Source of the DNA: Melieria omissa
Lineage: Eukaryota > Arthropoda > Insecta > Diptera > Ulidiidae
Direction of reading: 5' to 3'
NCBI GenBank assembly: GCA_963971225.1
Contig: OZ020269.1
Location: forward strand, 90,540,783 to 90,604,782
DNA length: 64,000 nucleotides
Positions 11,061-22,852 of the stretch are shown piece after piece. Numbering within the stretch: the first letter of the stretch is position 1; each line of letters begins with the position of its first letter. The notes beneath the pieces were generated by a model. That model searched no databases. It was not told the DNA's origin and worked only from the letters and a program-made list of their open reading frames with translations. Both the position numbers and the translations under genes were made by a program.

Positions 11061-14000
11061 GGTTTTCATCAAACTGTATAAAATGAGAGGTTCCAGAGCA
11101 TTAAAATAGAACGCTAAATTATGTCTATTGTCTATATACATTTATGTTTTGAGGATCTATGCATTTGAGAAGTAACTACCAGATTATCTTCAAACTTTTT
11201 TGAATTACAAACTCAATGCGCAACCACTAACCATCTTTCAACTGACTGAGATTGCTAATTTGTAATTATTGATGAACTGTAATTTTTGATTAATTGACAT
11301 CAAATCTCTCCTCGCACAACTAAATATCCTCGATGATGAAACTTGAAGGCTATGTTTCAAAATTGTTGAGACAGTGACATTCGCCAGGCTCTGGCCTTCT
11401 TTGGTGAGTAGATGGAAATGCAAATTGAGACAAACTTTCGAGAGGTATTAAATTTTGTATATCTTAAACTAATAAAATTACAAGGACGAAGTTCAAGGAT
11501 GTGGTAGTGTACATATTAGCCCTTAAGATATATTTTTTCAAAAAAAAACTATTGGAAATTTTCAAGGATATTTAAGGATAAAGTTTTAAAAGGACATTTT
11601 CAATACCTTTTTGTCCTTTTGCATTAACACAGTAAATTTTCTAAGATTTTATGGATTTTTCTTTTTCATTTGATACCCATATTTTTATTCTAGAATGTGC
11701 TCAATTTTTAAAATAATTTTTTGAAATAAACATGTCCTTGAAATTTCAAAGTCTTTAAACAAAAATCCTGACGTCAGAAAGAAAAACTAAAAACGCAGTT
11801 TTACTACATTTGGCCGCCTAGTTTCGCGAGTATATAGATTTTTTCGTGTGTAAAATTTGTTGTTGCACGGTGTAGTCAGCCGTGTTTGGTTTGATATAAT
11901 TTATGTTTTTTAATTTTGATATTTTTTTTGAAAAAATCCGACAAAGGTAGTAAATTGCTAATATATTTTTTTTTAAGATTTCTACTTAATTTTCTTCATT
12001 TCACTAAAAATTTCGAATTTCCCTGCCCTTTTTTGAATTTTGAAATCGTTATGTTATTGCTTAACCTCCATAAATTCATTCATTCTCCTAGTTTTCCTAT
12101 CAAATTTTACAATCTTAGTGGTTCAATTGCAATCAGAACCCAATTTAAAGAAACTCCATAGAACACTTAAACATGTCCAGTGTGTATGCGTCAGCACCAA
12201 ACTTTAACTACTCACTTTGATGGCAGCCATAGACACACACACACATACACAATCATTGCAACATCTCACACACAATCATTCAGCTACGCCCACATTACAA
12301 CTGACAGCCGCTATTTATTGTAATAGCTCTGTTCGTTTTTGTTGTTGTTGTTGCTGTTGTACTGCAGACAATGCAACAATTTCACACATTCCTTGAGTTG
12401 GTCGCCTGCTGACCGCTGCGGTGTTCCGGCCAAGTGCCGAGACTGCATAATCACATTAGGCACGCTGTGACATTTATAGCTCGAGTGATAAGGCTCAAAT
12501 ATTGCATAACATATGAGTATATGTTACATATGTGTGTGTATGTATGTGTATGTGTGTTCGGATGTGTGCTTTTGTATTCACCACTGCAACATTGGCAACA
12601 ATTTGTTGCTGTATTCGTTGTGCTTATGATCGCACTTTGCCTTGCAATGTAATTATGACTGCTGTCAGTGTTACTGTTCTTGTTGTTGTCGGTTTTGCTG
12701 TTATATTGTTATAGTTGCGGCATTAATTCTATTATTAAGCTCGCTGGAAGCTGTTGCGGCATTATGTGAAGCAACAAATTTCACTTTGCCATTTATGCAA
12801 ATTTGTTGCTGTTGCCGCACCGACAGCCAGCGATGACGACGACGGACATTGCGGCCAAGAATTCCACTTGCGTCAGCCACAAAGCAACAGTCAAATTTTA
12901 TGTTGGCAATGCAATATTTCAAAGCGAACACTAACACAATTTACCAACCAGCCGACAGACCGGCAGTCGGCCGCTCTTCAATGCGTTTGATTTTAATTAT
13001 TAGTTGAACTTTATGCTGACGTTGGCCATTTCGGGGGCCAAACTAACAAGCGACCATGTGGGTGGGTGAGGTCAGAGTAGGTTGAGCAATGTGGCAGCTG
13101 GGCGGTAATGGTTGCAGCTGCATTGAAATTCAATAAATTCTGCAATTTCGCTGGAAATTGCCAGCTGCTGCTGCTGCTTGGGTCATTGTGACGCACAAAC
13201 GTAAATGCATTACATTTCATTACAATTAGCGGGCAACAAATGAAATTTTAAAGTGGCTTCAAAGTCTGCAAGCACCACACAAAGTGTGAGCGTGTGTGTG
13301 TGTGTATCCATGTGTGACTGAGTGTGTTTTGCCGACACACACACAGCGGCCAGCAGTGGCATAAAAAATTGGCTTACTGTGAACGGACGCATTGACGCAT
13401 ATCACGTAACCGCATAAAAACAACAACAATACAAAAACAAAAACCTCTTAAATAATACAATAACAACCACAACAACAATGGCATATAAAGTTTACTAACA
13501 AAAAATAAAAATAAAAACAACAACAACAACTGAATGGCATAAAAACACTATAAAAAGTTTATACTTGGCGCTTTTGCCCCCTCTCTCTCTCTCGCTTTCA
13601 CCCTCTTTGCTTTCTCTTTCTCTCTCAAGCAGCATTAACATGTTTTGTTCGATTTTACAACAAAGACTTGGTCAGCGTTGTGGAAATTAAAAGCGCCGCA
13701 CAGTTGCCGACATTCAACGCTGCGCGCAATGCATTGCAATGTCCAAAGCGGCCAGCAATACGTGCAACATGCAGCATGGCGATTGCATGCAACGTGCAAC
13801 ACAACCGAAATTCGATTAAAACTAAGTGCAATAGCCCGTTGAGTGTATGAGTGTGTGCGTGTATTGGCGCTTTTGTGCTGCATACACACACACACACACA
13901 CAGACATAAAACGTGGCACATCAAAAAGTGGTACGCGCGCGTTTAAATTAAAACGCTGCACTGTAAAGCGCCGAGAATTGCATATTCCTCGCATTGCGCT

Positions 14001-15344
14001 CCCCTGTTGTCGTCGTTCGACCTGTACAACAGCAATGGCCGGCGACATCATCAATTGGCCCAACGCGCACTCAAACTCACAAACAGACAGACAGACAGAG
14101 CACACATGCGCGCGAGGCAATCAGATTTGCACACTCACACCGGCACGTTTGGCCCCAAAGCCAATCAATCCTTATTGCGCTCGAGGGACACAACTCAAAC
14201 ACACACACACGCACACACACAGCAGACTGCAACAACTGCTCGCAACGAGCGCCCAGTGCGTCACAATGCAACGTTGCAAAATGTGTTTGTTGTTGTTGTT
14301 GTTGATTTTTTCGGCCTCATTCTTTTTTTGTTGGGGGTTTTTTGTTTTTTTCTTCGACCGCAAGCCATTTCAAAGTTTGGCAGCTATTCTGGGGCCTTGG
14401 CGGCCCTCACGTGTGTGGCACAGTGAGCCCACTGGGTGCGCATGCAACATGAATGCTGCCACGGTATGCTGCTGCATGCTGACGGCTGCCGTTCTGAACG
14501 CAACATGGCAAAGTGTAAATTGAAAATGTGACTTGGCGTGGTGACCGACTGCTGAGCGCTTCGAAAGGCTGACTTTCATCGCACTCGACAGTCAAGTGGA
14601 GGTCGAAGTGTACGAAAAATCAAAAATTTATTGTTAAAAAAATTTATTATTTATTTGGAATTCTGCTGTTGAAGCGGCAGTGACTTTTGATTCGAAAATC
14701 ATAAATTTATTGTCAAGACATTTTTTATTAATTTGGAATTCCGCTTTTGAGCGGCAGTGACTTTCAATTCTTAATATTTATTTCTTGCTGCTCAATATTT
14801 TTATTATTTTTTAAATTAAATTAAATAAAAATTAAATCTTGATTTAGATTGGAGATATGGACTATAAATTGAACTATTTTTTAAAATATTAACAATGTCT
14901 AAGAAAAGTTGTCACAAGTTGTTGCTACGATCATAAAAGACCTTTTCAGGACATCAAAGTCTTCTAAGGATACCAAAATTATAAACATTAGACTCACTTA
15001 GAGCTCCAGCATTGGTGCATTTCAGCGAGTGGTCAACAAAAATTCTTCAAGTTACGGAAGAGAAAGAATCAATAAGTACAGCACTTTCTCTAACAAAGTG
15101 TGACGCTACAGAAGAAACGAGTTTAATATAGAAGGTCCCACCTCTTTATTTTCCTAATAGAAACATAAATATTTATGAAAATCCTGATTAGATGAATGGG
15201 TCACCACTTGCATACATTCGTTCCTGACTGATAGGAAAATCGGAAATTAAACTTGGGCCTAGTTTGCTTGAACTTTCTGAAAGGAGCTACGTTGATTTCG
15301 ATTGGTAATTTGGAAGCTTTTTCATCAAAAATTTTACCCTTAAC
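11061..15344. other. Unique non-coding DNA with many microsatellites
   Basis: Includes AC runs (12234-12270, 13885-13905, 14199-14222), GT runs (12530-12560, 13288-13305) and TTG/CAA runs (12340-12355, 13510-13530, 14286-14304). There is also a CTCTCT stretch at 13580-13625. The long overlapping frames at 13640-14520 on both strands are built from CA repeats and low-complexity words and are not supported as genes. 14600-15000 is A/T-rich. Confidence 0.55.
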
Positions 15345-15475
15345 GCACACAGGATTTCATTTTGGAGGGGATGGGTTGCGTACAACTTTTGAACCCATAT
15401 CGTTCCAGACCACATTTTGTACCAGCAATTTTTGTGTTTAGAGTTGGTTTGAACCCCTCTGTGTGCACCACTGAA
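15345..15475 (+). repeat. Dispersed repeat family D, copy 1
   Basis: It shares GGTTGCGTACA, the word order CTTTTGA..CCATAT, CCACATTTTGTACCAGCAAT and TTTTTGTGTTTAG with 26617-26755 and 34966-35060. It ends in GTGCACCACTG. The family is short and non-coding, and the three copies share orientation. The CAGT/CACTG ends suggest a hAT-like MITE, but I could not define clean TIRs or a target duplication here. Confidence 0.65.
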
Positions 15476-15730
15476 CCCAATCATTCCTTGGACGTTACTT
15501 CAGAGAACGATACCTGAGGATTACTAGTTTCAAAAAGGTTGAAGTGGCAGCATTCATAAGAAAAATCTTAGTTAAAAACATACTTGATGACTCATTGTGA
15601 TACGATGGGATGACGTAACTTTCTTTTTACGGCTCTGACAACCACAAGGATTCCAATATGAATATCTCTCTTTTGGAATTCGTCACAAGGTAATGGTTTG
15701 GACTAGAATAAAGAATGGCTGAAGTTTTAG

Positions 15731-16127
15731 GTTAGGTTAGGTTGCGGTGGCTGCCTCTATAAGAGACACACTCGGAGGCCTGAAAGGCCCATTGTGATAC
15801 CACATATTTCACCCGTTTTTGAACTGTGTATGCAACACTGTTTTGCCAACATATGTTACAGCACACATTTCAAGCGGATGGGGAAAGGGGGGAAGGGGGA
15901 CCTACAGTTTAACGCCGAATCCGAACGGCGATTGGCAGTTTTTCGTTCACACTTGGAGGTTTTGCCATTGCCTGCGAAGAGCGCACTTGTGCGATTCTTG
16001 TAATTCTCATTCCCTTCATGTGGATAGCGATAGAAGTAGATGAGTTGTTCACCAGCCCGAGCCAGGAATCGAACCTGAAGCCTTTGGTATGAGAAGCCAG
16101 CGCGCTACCCGCTTGACTATCGAGGCC
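15731..16127 (-). mobile_element. tRNA-derived SINE, complete, with LINE-like tail
   Basis: Read on the minus strand. The 5' head is tRNA-like, with an A box TAGTCAAGCGG (complement of 16109-16119) and a perfect B box GGTTCGATTCC (complement of 16065-16075), spaced as in a tRNA gene. Acceptor and anticodon stems are mismatched, so it is not a working tRNA. The central body has no long frame. The 3' end reads GGTATCACAATGGGCC, then GGCAGCCACCGCAACC and a short (AACCT)n tail. This resembles the 3' ends of the LINE fragments at 29235-29549 and 49380-49660. Exact 14-bp target duplications show it is a full insertion. Known biology: such SINEs borrow LINE enzymes through a shared tail; that this is so here is inference. 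An older copy lies at 18793-18960. Confidence 0.9.
16065..16119 (-). promoter_or_regulatory. Internal RNA polymerase III promoter (A and B boxes) of the SINE
   Basis: The B box GGTTCGATTCC matches the eukaryotic consensus fully. The A box TAGTCAAGCGG matches well. The two start 44 bases apart on the minus strand. This is the expected promoter of a tRNA-derived SINE. Confidence 0.85.
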
Positions 16128-16141
16128 GGCTGAAGTTTTAG

Positions 16142-16729
16142 AAATAATACAAAATTAAAAAATGAATATTTAGGTTTAACAAAAAGATGAGTATACGTTT
16201 TTTGATGTTGTATCTTTACACAGTAAAGAAAGAAGAAGCAGAAAAAAATAAGAAAACATTTTTGATTAACTTTTTGTTTTAATTCAGAAGCATTTTTGAA
16301 ATAATTTTAGCTCAAATAAATAAGAAATATTTAATTTTTTGTTATAAGAAACAATTTTTATGTTTCAGTAATTATTACAGCCAGTAAGATATCATTGCTA
16401 TCATATGACAATACAATACAATAAAAAACAGGATTCGGCAAAAAAATTAAAAAAAATTGTATCGAATGTTGCTGATAAAACCAAGAAAGACAAAAACGAT
16501 AAAGTTAAAGATTTACCCAGTAAAAACTTGACGCGAAAGGGTTAAGTAAGAATTTTTATGCTATCAAGGCGATACCACCTTTTTACAGCACTGGGAAACA
16601 CAAGGATAATGAATCCAATATGAACTTTGCTATCTCTCTGGATTACGAAATTGTTACAGAGATTCAACTGGGCAAGATTGATGTGATATGAAGCAACTAC
16701 AAGGAGGGAAAATTTGAATGATTTGATTA
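16142..16729. other. AT-rich DNA with a possible fossil TTAA element end
   Basis: Mostly A/T-rich and unique. GACGCGAAAGGGTTAAG at 16531-16547 resembles the right end (CGAAAGGG plus TTAA) of the elements at 57546-58308 and 61490-61860. I found no matching left end. 16555-16690 shares words (CACAAGGAT, TCCAATATGAA, TATCTCTCT) with 15610-15690, suggesting a decayed duplicated repeat. Confidence 0.4.
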
Positions 16730-16734
16730 TGTGT

Positions 16735-17438
16735 TCTGACTTAAGTGGGAATCAATCTGCTATCAAAGCGATAAACTCTGCCTGTATATGTTTAATCCAA
16801 AAAATGTGTACAATGCTGACTAACAATAGAAAGGCTGGCTGAGAAACACAAGAATTGAGGGAAATGAGGCAGCAGATATTGTAGCCAAAAGTTGTGTTCA
16901 TCTGCCAGATGAGCATATAAGCAACGGTGTAATGAATTTGTAGTCAATCCACAGGGATTTGAATGACAATCTGAGGAGAAAAACCAAGGTGAAGTGGAAC
17001 AGTTTAGCTGACTGCGCAACCGATAAAGTTATATTTGGATAGCTCAATGAAATACTTAGGAGATTTATTCTCTCGCAGAAGGACTACAGAGCTGTCGCAG
17101 TCATACTAATGGGGCACTGCTTTACAAAAATTCCAGCGCCAATGATGTGCATTGCCGGGTCATACAAATGCAGCAAATGGAAAGCAAATGGTACTAGGAA
17201 AATCTTAGATATTTTTTTTTTCATTTTGGATATGGTAAGACTGCTCCTTACCCACTTAGGAGTCCTTCTCTGGATTAGATGGGCTCTCCAAGCACAACAT
17301 TAAGTCGCTGCTAAAGATTTTAATAGACGCACCCACATTCTCAACGATCACTTTCAAGTCGACCAAAAAACTAATGATATCTAACTGGAACCGCTATAGA
17401 CCCAAAAGACACGGCCAATCTGGCCAGGGTAACCTAAC
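16735..17438 (+). pseudogene. Decayed LINE: RNase H domain, C-terminus and 3' end
   Basis: Broken reading frames carry recognisable RNase H pieces. SDLSGNQSAIKAINS at 16735-16779 corresponds to the third acidic motif (TDSLATVKALES in the intact copy at 59192). WLRNTRIEGNEAADIVAKS at 16836-16892 corresponds to the H..GNE.AD block. These two lie in different frames, so at least one frameshift separates them. Further on, RAVAVILMGHCF near 17090-17125 matches the LTAVITGHWPIG region. The 3' end finishes in GGTAACCTAACCTAA at 17424-17438. Its 3' UTR (CACATTCTCAACGATCACTT onward, 17333-17438) is matched on the opposite strand at 42995-43170, so both derive from one LINE family. It is an old, inactive copy; the 5' part is missing or unrecognisable. 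Confidence 0.75.
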
Positions 17439-18089
17439 CTAAGTGGAAATCAAATCCCCTCTCTCTGTGATAGGAATTCAGTGCTTTTTCTTAGTGCTAC
17501 TGAAGGCTCGGATAAACAAAGAGTATAGAAATTGTAGTCTTCTCATTTACTAAGAACAGCTGAAAACTGTCGCTTTGCTTCTTTCTCTTTCTGCTTTTTT
17601 GATTATGAGAGTAGATGGTGTGTGAAACGTTAAGCATTCAGTAGTAATATCCAAGCAGTACTTATTTCCTACAAACTGCCTTATTAACTCTGAGTTAGTC
17701 AAGTAAAAAATTTTACTTATGAACCTATGGTTGACTCGTCCAATTTTTCCTGTCCTCTAAATACTCCTAAATATTCAAAAATTCCGACCCTCAGATAATC
17801 CTTTCCACTCACTCCGTAAAAAGAAAACAAATATACAGCTACATGTGGCGACACTGGTTCGTGCATCGAGCACTGGCGTGGCAGGAAGAGAAAGGGAGAG
17901 GAAGAGAAAGGGAGCAGATCGCACGCGTGGAAAGTTAGTGACGTTTCTTGAGTGAAGCATTTGAAATTGAACCGCCTTGAGTATTACTAATCACATCAGT
18001 GACGCCTGTAAGAGGAAGCGGCCATCAACGAAAAGAACGCACCAAACCGATCTTAGTGAAGTCTCCAACCATTCTGCTATCACTTCCTT
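17439..18089. other. Unique DNA, no gene seen
   Basis: No repeat family or plausible coding frame recognised. A short purine run (GGAAGAGAAAGGGAGAGGAA) lies near 17882-17902. Confidence 0.5.
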
Positions 18090-18310
18090 AACACAACAGA
18101 TGGCGCTAGGAGTGGTAGTTTACAATATTGGAGGCGTTGTTTCTAAGCGGCGATAGATGGCAGGCCCATCACTTAGGACTATCTGCGGCAGGCCAATCAT
18201 CTACCCTCGAAAAACCCTACAAAAATATAACTGATTTACATTACCAACATAAGGCAATGTCTTGTGGAGGCTCTGTGCCCCCGAAAGGAGTGAACAAGAG
18301 GGGGAAAAAA
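18090..18310 (+). repeat. Dispersed repeat family E, copy 1
   Basis: Shares ordered words with 56660-56830. GGAGGCGT, then CTAAGCGGCGATAGATGGCAG, CATCACTTAGGACT and GGAGGCTCTGTGCCCCCG correspond to TAGGCGTC, CTAGGCGGATAATAGATGGCAG, CATCACCTGGGACT and TAGGCTCTATGCTCCCAG. Both copies are in the same orientation. The class is unknown and there is no coding evidence. Confidence 0.55.
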
Positions 18311-18725
18311 CAATGTAGCTTAAATGAAGCTCATTTACTCATCTGAGTTTCGGGCATATTGCAGTATTCTAGGAAATAAAACTGTCCATGAGCCGATTGT
18401 GAATCAGCAGAAAAATAAGCTATTATCAGGGGAAATTTTTCAATGAAAGCAGTTTAGCTTTTATTTTAGTTTAGTTTTTAGGAGATTGGGGAATTTGCAG
18501 AAAACATCCGTTGCGAATGTTCTGCGCAATTTTAAAGTACATAAATTTCTCCGATGCCTTAAGAACTGAAGTTTAAAATCGGTGCGGGTAAGTGAAACTG
18601 CTGTCCTGCCATAGTGTGAGGGAGGTGTGTTGGTCAATGTTTAGGAGACGACGATCAAGATATTCTGCAGCCATTATTTGGTGAGCTTGACAAAGGAGCA
18701 GCGGCTAACAATGGGAAAGGATTTA

Positions 18726-18776
18726 TTTTATTGAATTTATTTATTTTTTATTTATTTTATTTATTTATTTATTTTC
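18726..18776. repeat. (ATTT)n-like simple repeat
   Basis: Imperfect TTTA/ATTT tetranucleotide run immediately before the decayed SINE copy. Confidence 0.75.
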
Positions 18777-18792
18777 ATATAGTAGGAGTAGT

Positions 18793-18960
18793 TTTGGTTA
18801 TAGTGGCTGCCTCTGTATGAGTGCGTCTCAGGACTCAAGCCTACATGGCCCTTTGTGATAAAAATTACACAAATTACACCCGTTTGACACGAGTAACAAC
18901 ACTGTTTATCTAATATTTCAAACTGGGAGAGGAGAGAGGGGAGAATTGTTTAAATAAAGT
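18793..18960 (-). mobile_element. Older, truncated SINE copy
   Basis: Follows the 3' half of the SINE at 15731-16127 in order: GTGGCTGCCTCTGTATGAG, CTACATGGCCCTTTGTGATA, AATTACACCCGTTTGA and CAACACTGTTTATC. The tRNA head is not recognisable, and substitutions and a small insertion are frequent, so this is an old or 5'-truncated copy. It is on the same strand as the first. Confidence 0.7.
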
Positions 18961-21900
18961 TGGGTTTCGAAGAAAAAAATTGCTCTTTTGACTCTGTAGA
19001 TTTCACGTATATCGATTCTCAATGATTGCTAGTGTAAGTTAGATAATCAAATTAAAAGCTTTATTAGTCGCTAAGTAAGGTTTCTATATATCTGCGCTGT
19101 ATACAAGCTGAGAGCACATACGGTATGAAACCACACTCCAACAGGCATTGCCATGCGATGTGCTATGAATTGATCCTCCGACTGTCTTTGTGCTTTGTAT
19201 TTCTATACAAATTAATCATATAAGAATATAAATCAAACTACTCGGATATAATGTTTGCGTGATCAAGTCAATAGGCATGTTTCATCACAAAATCTCATGA
19301 AACGCGCCTCAATTAAAACACTTTGCGCTCAAACAGATTCACACAAAGCGCAACGAATGAAGCCACTCAGACGTGTGAATGTGTATGTGTGTGTGTGTGT
19401 TTGTGCGTGCGTGAAAATTCCAAAGATGCTATCATCTGTAAGCGTTAACGTGTGCGTAGTAATTAGTAATTAATGCAATGCTGTGCGGTGCCTTTAATAT
19501 TTTCGCCTCATTATGCCGCTTGTTGACGGACATTAATCGAAAGTGTACGAAAGCCGGACGGCGCCGGTGGGGAAAAGCGCAAACACGTTGAAAGTCAGCA
19601 AAAACAAGCACACAAAAAGAGCTAAAGCCATATGAAGACTTTATGTGCGCAACTTGTGGCGTTTAAGCGAAAAAGCGGCAAATCAAGGTTGAAGAGCTGC
19701 AAATTACAGTGTTGAGCTTTATGTGAGCGAGCGTAAAGCGTTAACGCGGTGTAATTAAAGGTTAAATCAATTAAGGCGTGTGGATTTGATGTGGGCATCA
19801 AATCGACATTGAATCGGTTGCTGTGAAGATGTGGCGGCAACTTACAAAAGGACGATTAAATGAGGCTGTACAGAAGGAAATGTAAGCAATGTTGATCGGG
19901 AAAACTTGGCAAAGCTGATTATATTCAATATTAAGTGATCTGGGAAGTTTTCAGTGGTTTGTGTTATGCAAAAACTTGACAAAGTAAATCAAAAATGTAT
20001 TCACTGTTTAGTGGTTTCCGCAAGCGAACTTGACTCACTCAGTGATTATCCTTTGGCAAACTTTATGTTAGCTTTATAAAGGCACTTCTTCCACTGGCGC
20101 CTAAAAGCCTACTAAGTAAAACTCGCAGTCATAAAAATCACTATCTATTGAGATTTTATAGCATCACCTCTGGTTTAGTTCCGCTTTCAGTTTACTAGCC
20201 ACAAATTTTCCCAAAACAGGATACACGTTTTTCTTGCAAATTTTTGTAGTAAATTGCAGCATTTTAAAGCACGTGCCACGCAGCAGAGCACATCGAAGCA
20301 AAATATTATAGAATGTTAGCAATTTAAAAGTAATTTTCTGCGGTCCATGTTGGTAGTAAACAAATTTTCATTTTTCTTCTTACATTTTTCATTCATGCGC
20401 CAATGCGAAAAAGCGTGTAAAATCAAGTCAACAGTCATTCAGTCAAGCAGTCATTCAGCGCGGCACAACGCAACGAAACGAGACGAAATGAAACGTTGCT
20501 GGGCGCTGTGCGGCGTTAAGAGAGCGTAAAATGTGAAATATTAACGTTGCATGCCGCAAACGGCAAACATTATGATTGTGTATGCTGATTTTTTTTCAGG
20601 CATAACAACAACAAAAATAACAACAACAACAACGATAATGTTGCCATGCCACAATACGTAAATCACTTACTCAATATTTTGATATTTAAAGCGCCGCAGG
20701 ACGAAAACAAGCAGCAAGCAAGGAGCAGCAAATGCTTTTTTGTTTAATGCGCGAACTACGCTGGCGCCACCGTTGCGCCCCAAACATTGCCCGAATTTTG
20801 TTGCCATTTTTATGATTTGATTTTGTTGTTGTTTGCTATTTGATGAGTTGTTGTTTTTTGTTGCGCCATCTTAAATGCGAATATGTTGGCATTAAGAATG
20901 TTTATGCTGCGCGACCGTAGCTAACGTTGACAATGGGCGAGGAGGGGGCGAGTGCGGGGTGGTTGGGACAAACTGCCAGCGGGCTGAATGCACGCTCCGT
21001 GGTTCACCACTGTGCCGCACGTGTTGGGGCCCCAACCAGCAATTGGCACTTCGGGGCGTATACGTAACATTTTGGTGTTTGCGCGCAAATATGCCGCATT
21101 ATTGTTTTTGTTGTTATTGTTTTTCGTAAATTATATGTAATATTTTCATTAACTGCCGTTTTTACGCCGTTGGCTGCTTGTTGTTGTTGTTGCAACTGTT
21201 GAAATGTTAAGCGTTTTTTTGATGGCTGCGCACGCAACCATCACATTCAATTTATTACTTTTTTCCTGCACACATATAAATTTTTTGTATGTGCTGTGCT
21301 TTTTTGGGCCATTAAAATGAAAACATTTCAGCGCAAGACGCCAATGCGTCTTTCAACTGCTGCTACTTTATATTTTTTCACTCCCCTTGCATACTTTGTT
21401 GCAGGCGTTTGAATGTGTGTTGGTGTTGCGCGGAAATGCTGCCATGTGGCAAGCGGAAAAGTGCGTCTTCACATGCCGCCGTCGCCGCCGTAGTCGCAGC
21501 CAGCGGCAGGTAATGCCATTTTTTCGCAATTTCCCCCGTCGATTATGTGTCATAGAAAGTGGCGCGCCATTTGGCTTCGCTTCCGCAACCCCAGTCCACC
21601 TCCATCCACATGCCGCTTCCGGCACCGCTTCTCACCGACTGCTACTGCACACTGTGTGCGACCCTTCAAAAAATCAAACGCGAAAATCACTTACATTTAT
21701 TTTCGCTCGTATAATTTTTTTTGTTTTCATTTTTCGGTTGGCTTTTTGCCTTCCGTGCATTTCGTTTTGTTCTATGTTGAAGTGTACATTTTTCCAGGTG
21801 ATTTTTTGCCACAATGTTGGCGCATTTTTTGTTATGGTTGCCGTGTTACCTTTTGACCTCACTGCGCGCGCCGTTGCGTTACTTACTACCGTAAAGCACT

Positions 21901-22439
21901 TAGCAGCTGACGTTGACGTCACGCGCGTTTTATAGCCGCGAAACGCAACAAAATGAAATGAAATCAAATCAAATTATGTTAACGTTATGAGGTAAAAGGC
22001 AGAGCGCCCGAAAACAACAAATTCTACGTGAAAACACTTAATGCTGCATGCTGTTGGTTTTCTTTGATTTTATTGCTTTAGTTGTTGTTGTTGTTTTATG
22101 TTTTGCTATTTTAGCTACCATGTTTTCACTATATGAATTTTGTTTGTTTCTAGTTAATTTTTTCTATGTTGGGCGTTTAAGTGGGTTTTGAAAAGTTGGA
22201 ACAGTTCAACAATTCAATAATAGGAACGTTTTTAGTTCACTTGAGTGCGTTTTTGAGTTTTACAAAAGTAAAATATGTAACAAGAAGTGTGCGGAAATGT
22301 GAGAATTGTAGTAGATTTGTGGAAGGTTCATGACTCCATGAAAAGTACAAAAAAAAAAGACAAAATCATCAGAAAGACAAAATCATCATCAAATCAAGAC
22401 AAATTTTATATATAGACAATTTTTTATAAAACTAAATTG
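18961..22439. other. Unique non-coding DNA with one candidate exon
   Basis: Holds GT runs (19383-19400) and TTG/CAA triplet runs (20600-20635, 21178-21195, 22080-22097). There is also a repeated ATTCAGTCAAGCAGTC motif near 20434-20458. Apart from the candidate at 21405-21509 nothing looks like an exon. Confidence 0.5.
21405..21509 (+). other. Candidate 105-bp cassette-like exon
   Basis: Preceded by a good 3' splice site: a pyrimidine-rich run from about 21369 ending CTTTGTTGCAG at 21404. Followed by a good 5' splice site, CAG then GTAATG, with GT at 21510-21511. The interval is exactly 35 codons, open in the first frame. The peptide begins AFECVLVLRGNAAMWQ and ends in a basic RRRRRSRSQRQ tail. 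It is more GC-rich than its flanks. I do not recognise the protein. The frame stays open past both splice sites, and a second frame is also open, so chance is possible. A host-gene cassette exon inside a large intron is the interpretation to test. Confidence 0.3.
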
Positions 22440-22852
22440 ATGTTGGTTTTCAAACACTCAAAGACATACCAATCAGTTATTTCTGATTTATATTACTTTT
22501 TTTTAAGGCAATAGTCTTATTAAGATAATTTTGTCTTAACTCTTTGTTGACTCTGTCAGATTTTGATAAAAAAATATTTGTCTAATTATTCCTCACTTAA
22601 AGTGCTTTTACCATATTTGAAGTCAAATGACCTATTAAATTATTTTTCCCCATATAAACTCTTAACCCTTTGTTAACCACTTCGGATTTTTATTTTTGAA
22701 AAAATAAAAACGCGTGCCAAGGTATTTTCCACCAAGTTTGAAGTCAAAAGGCCCATTCATTAATTTTTTTTACAGTTTCTCCATACCAACTTTTAACTCG
22801 TCGTTGACCCCGTTCGATAATAATATTTGAAAAAATGAAGAACACGTATTTA

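Larger units (their letters stand above)
15717..16141. repeat. 14-bp target-site duplication flanking the SINE
   Basis: GGCTGAAGTTTTAG occurs at 15717-15730 and exactly again at 16128-16141. It brackets the SINE body 15731-16127, as expected from LINE-type target-primed insertion. Confidence 0.95.

Noticed and set aside
13640..14523. Overlapping 140-226-residue frames on both strands
   Set aside because: Composed of CA/GT repeats and low-complexity words; no domain, and frames on both strands are equally open.
15726..15745. TTAGG telomere-type repeats (also near 42997 and 44681)
   Set aside because: The TTAGGTTAGG words are the complement of AACCT tails at SINE/LINE 3' ends; only two to four units are present, and flies lack TTAGG telomeres.
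16065..16119. A functional tRNA gene on the minus strand
   Set aside because: A and B boxes are good, but acceptor and anticodon stems have mismatches and the sequence is the head of a SINE bounded by a 14-bp duplication.
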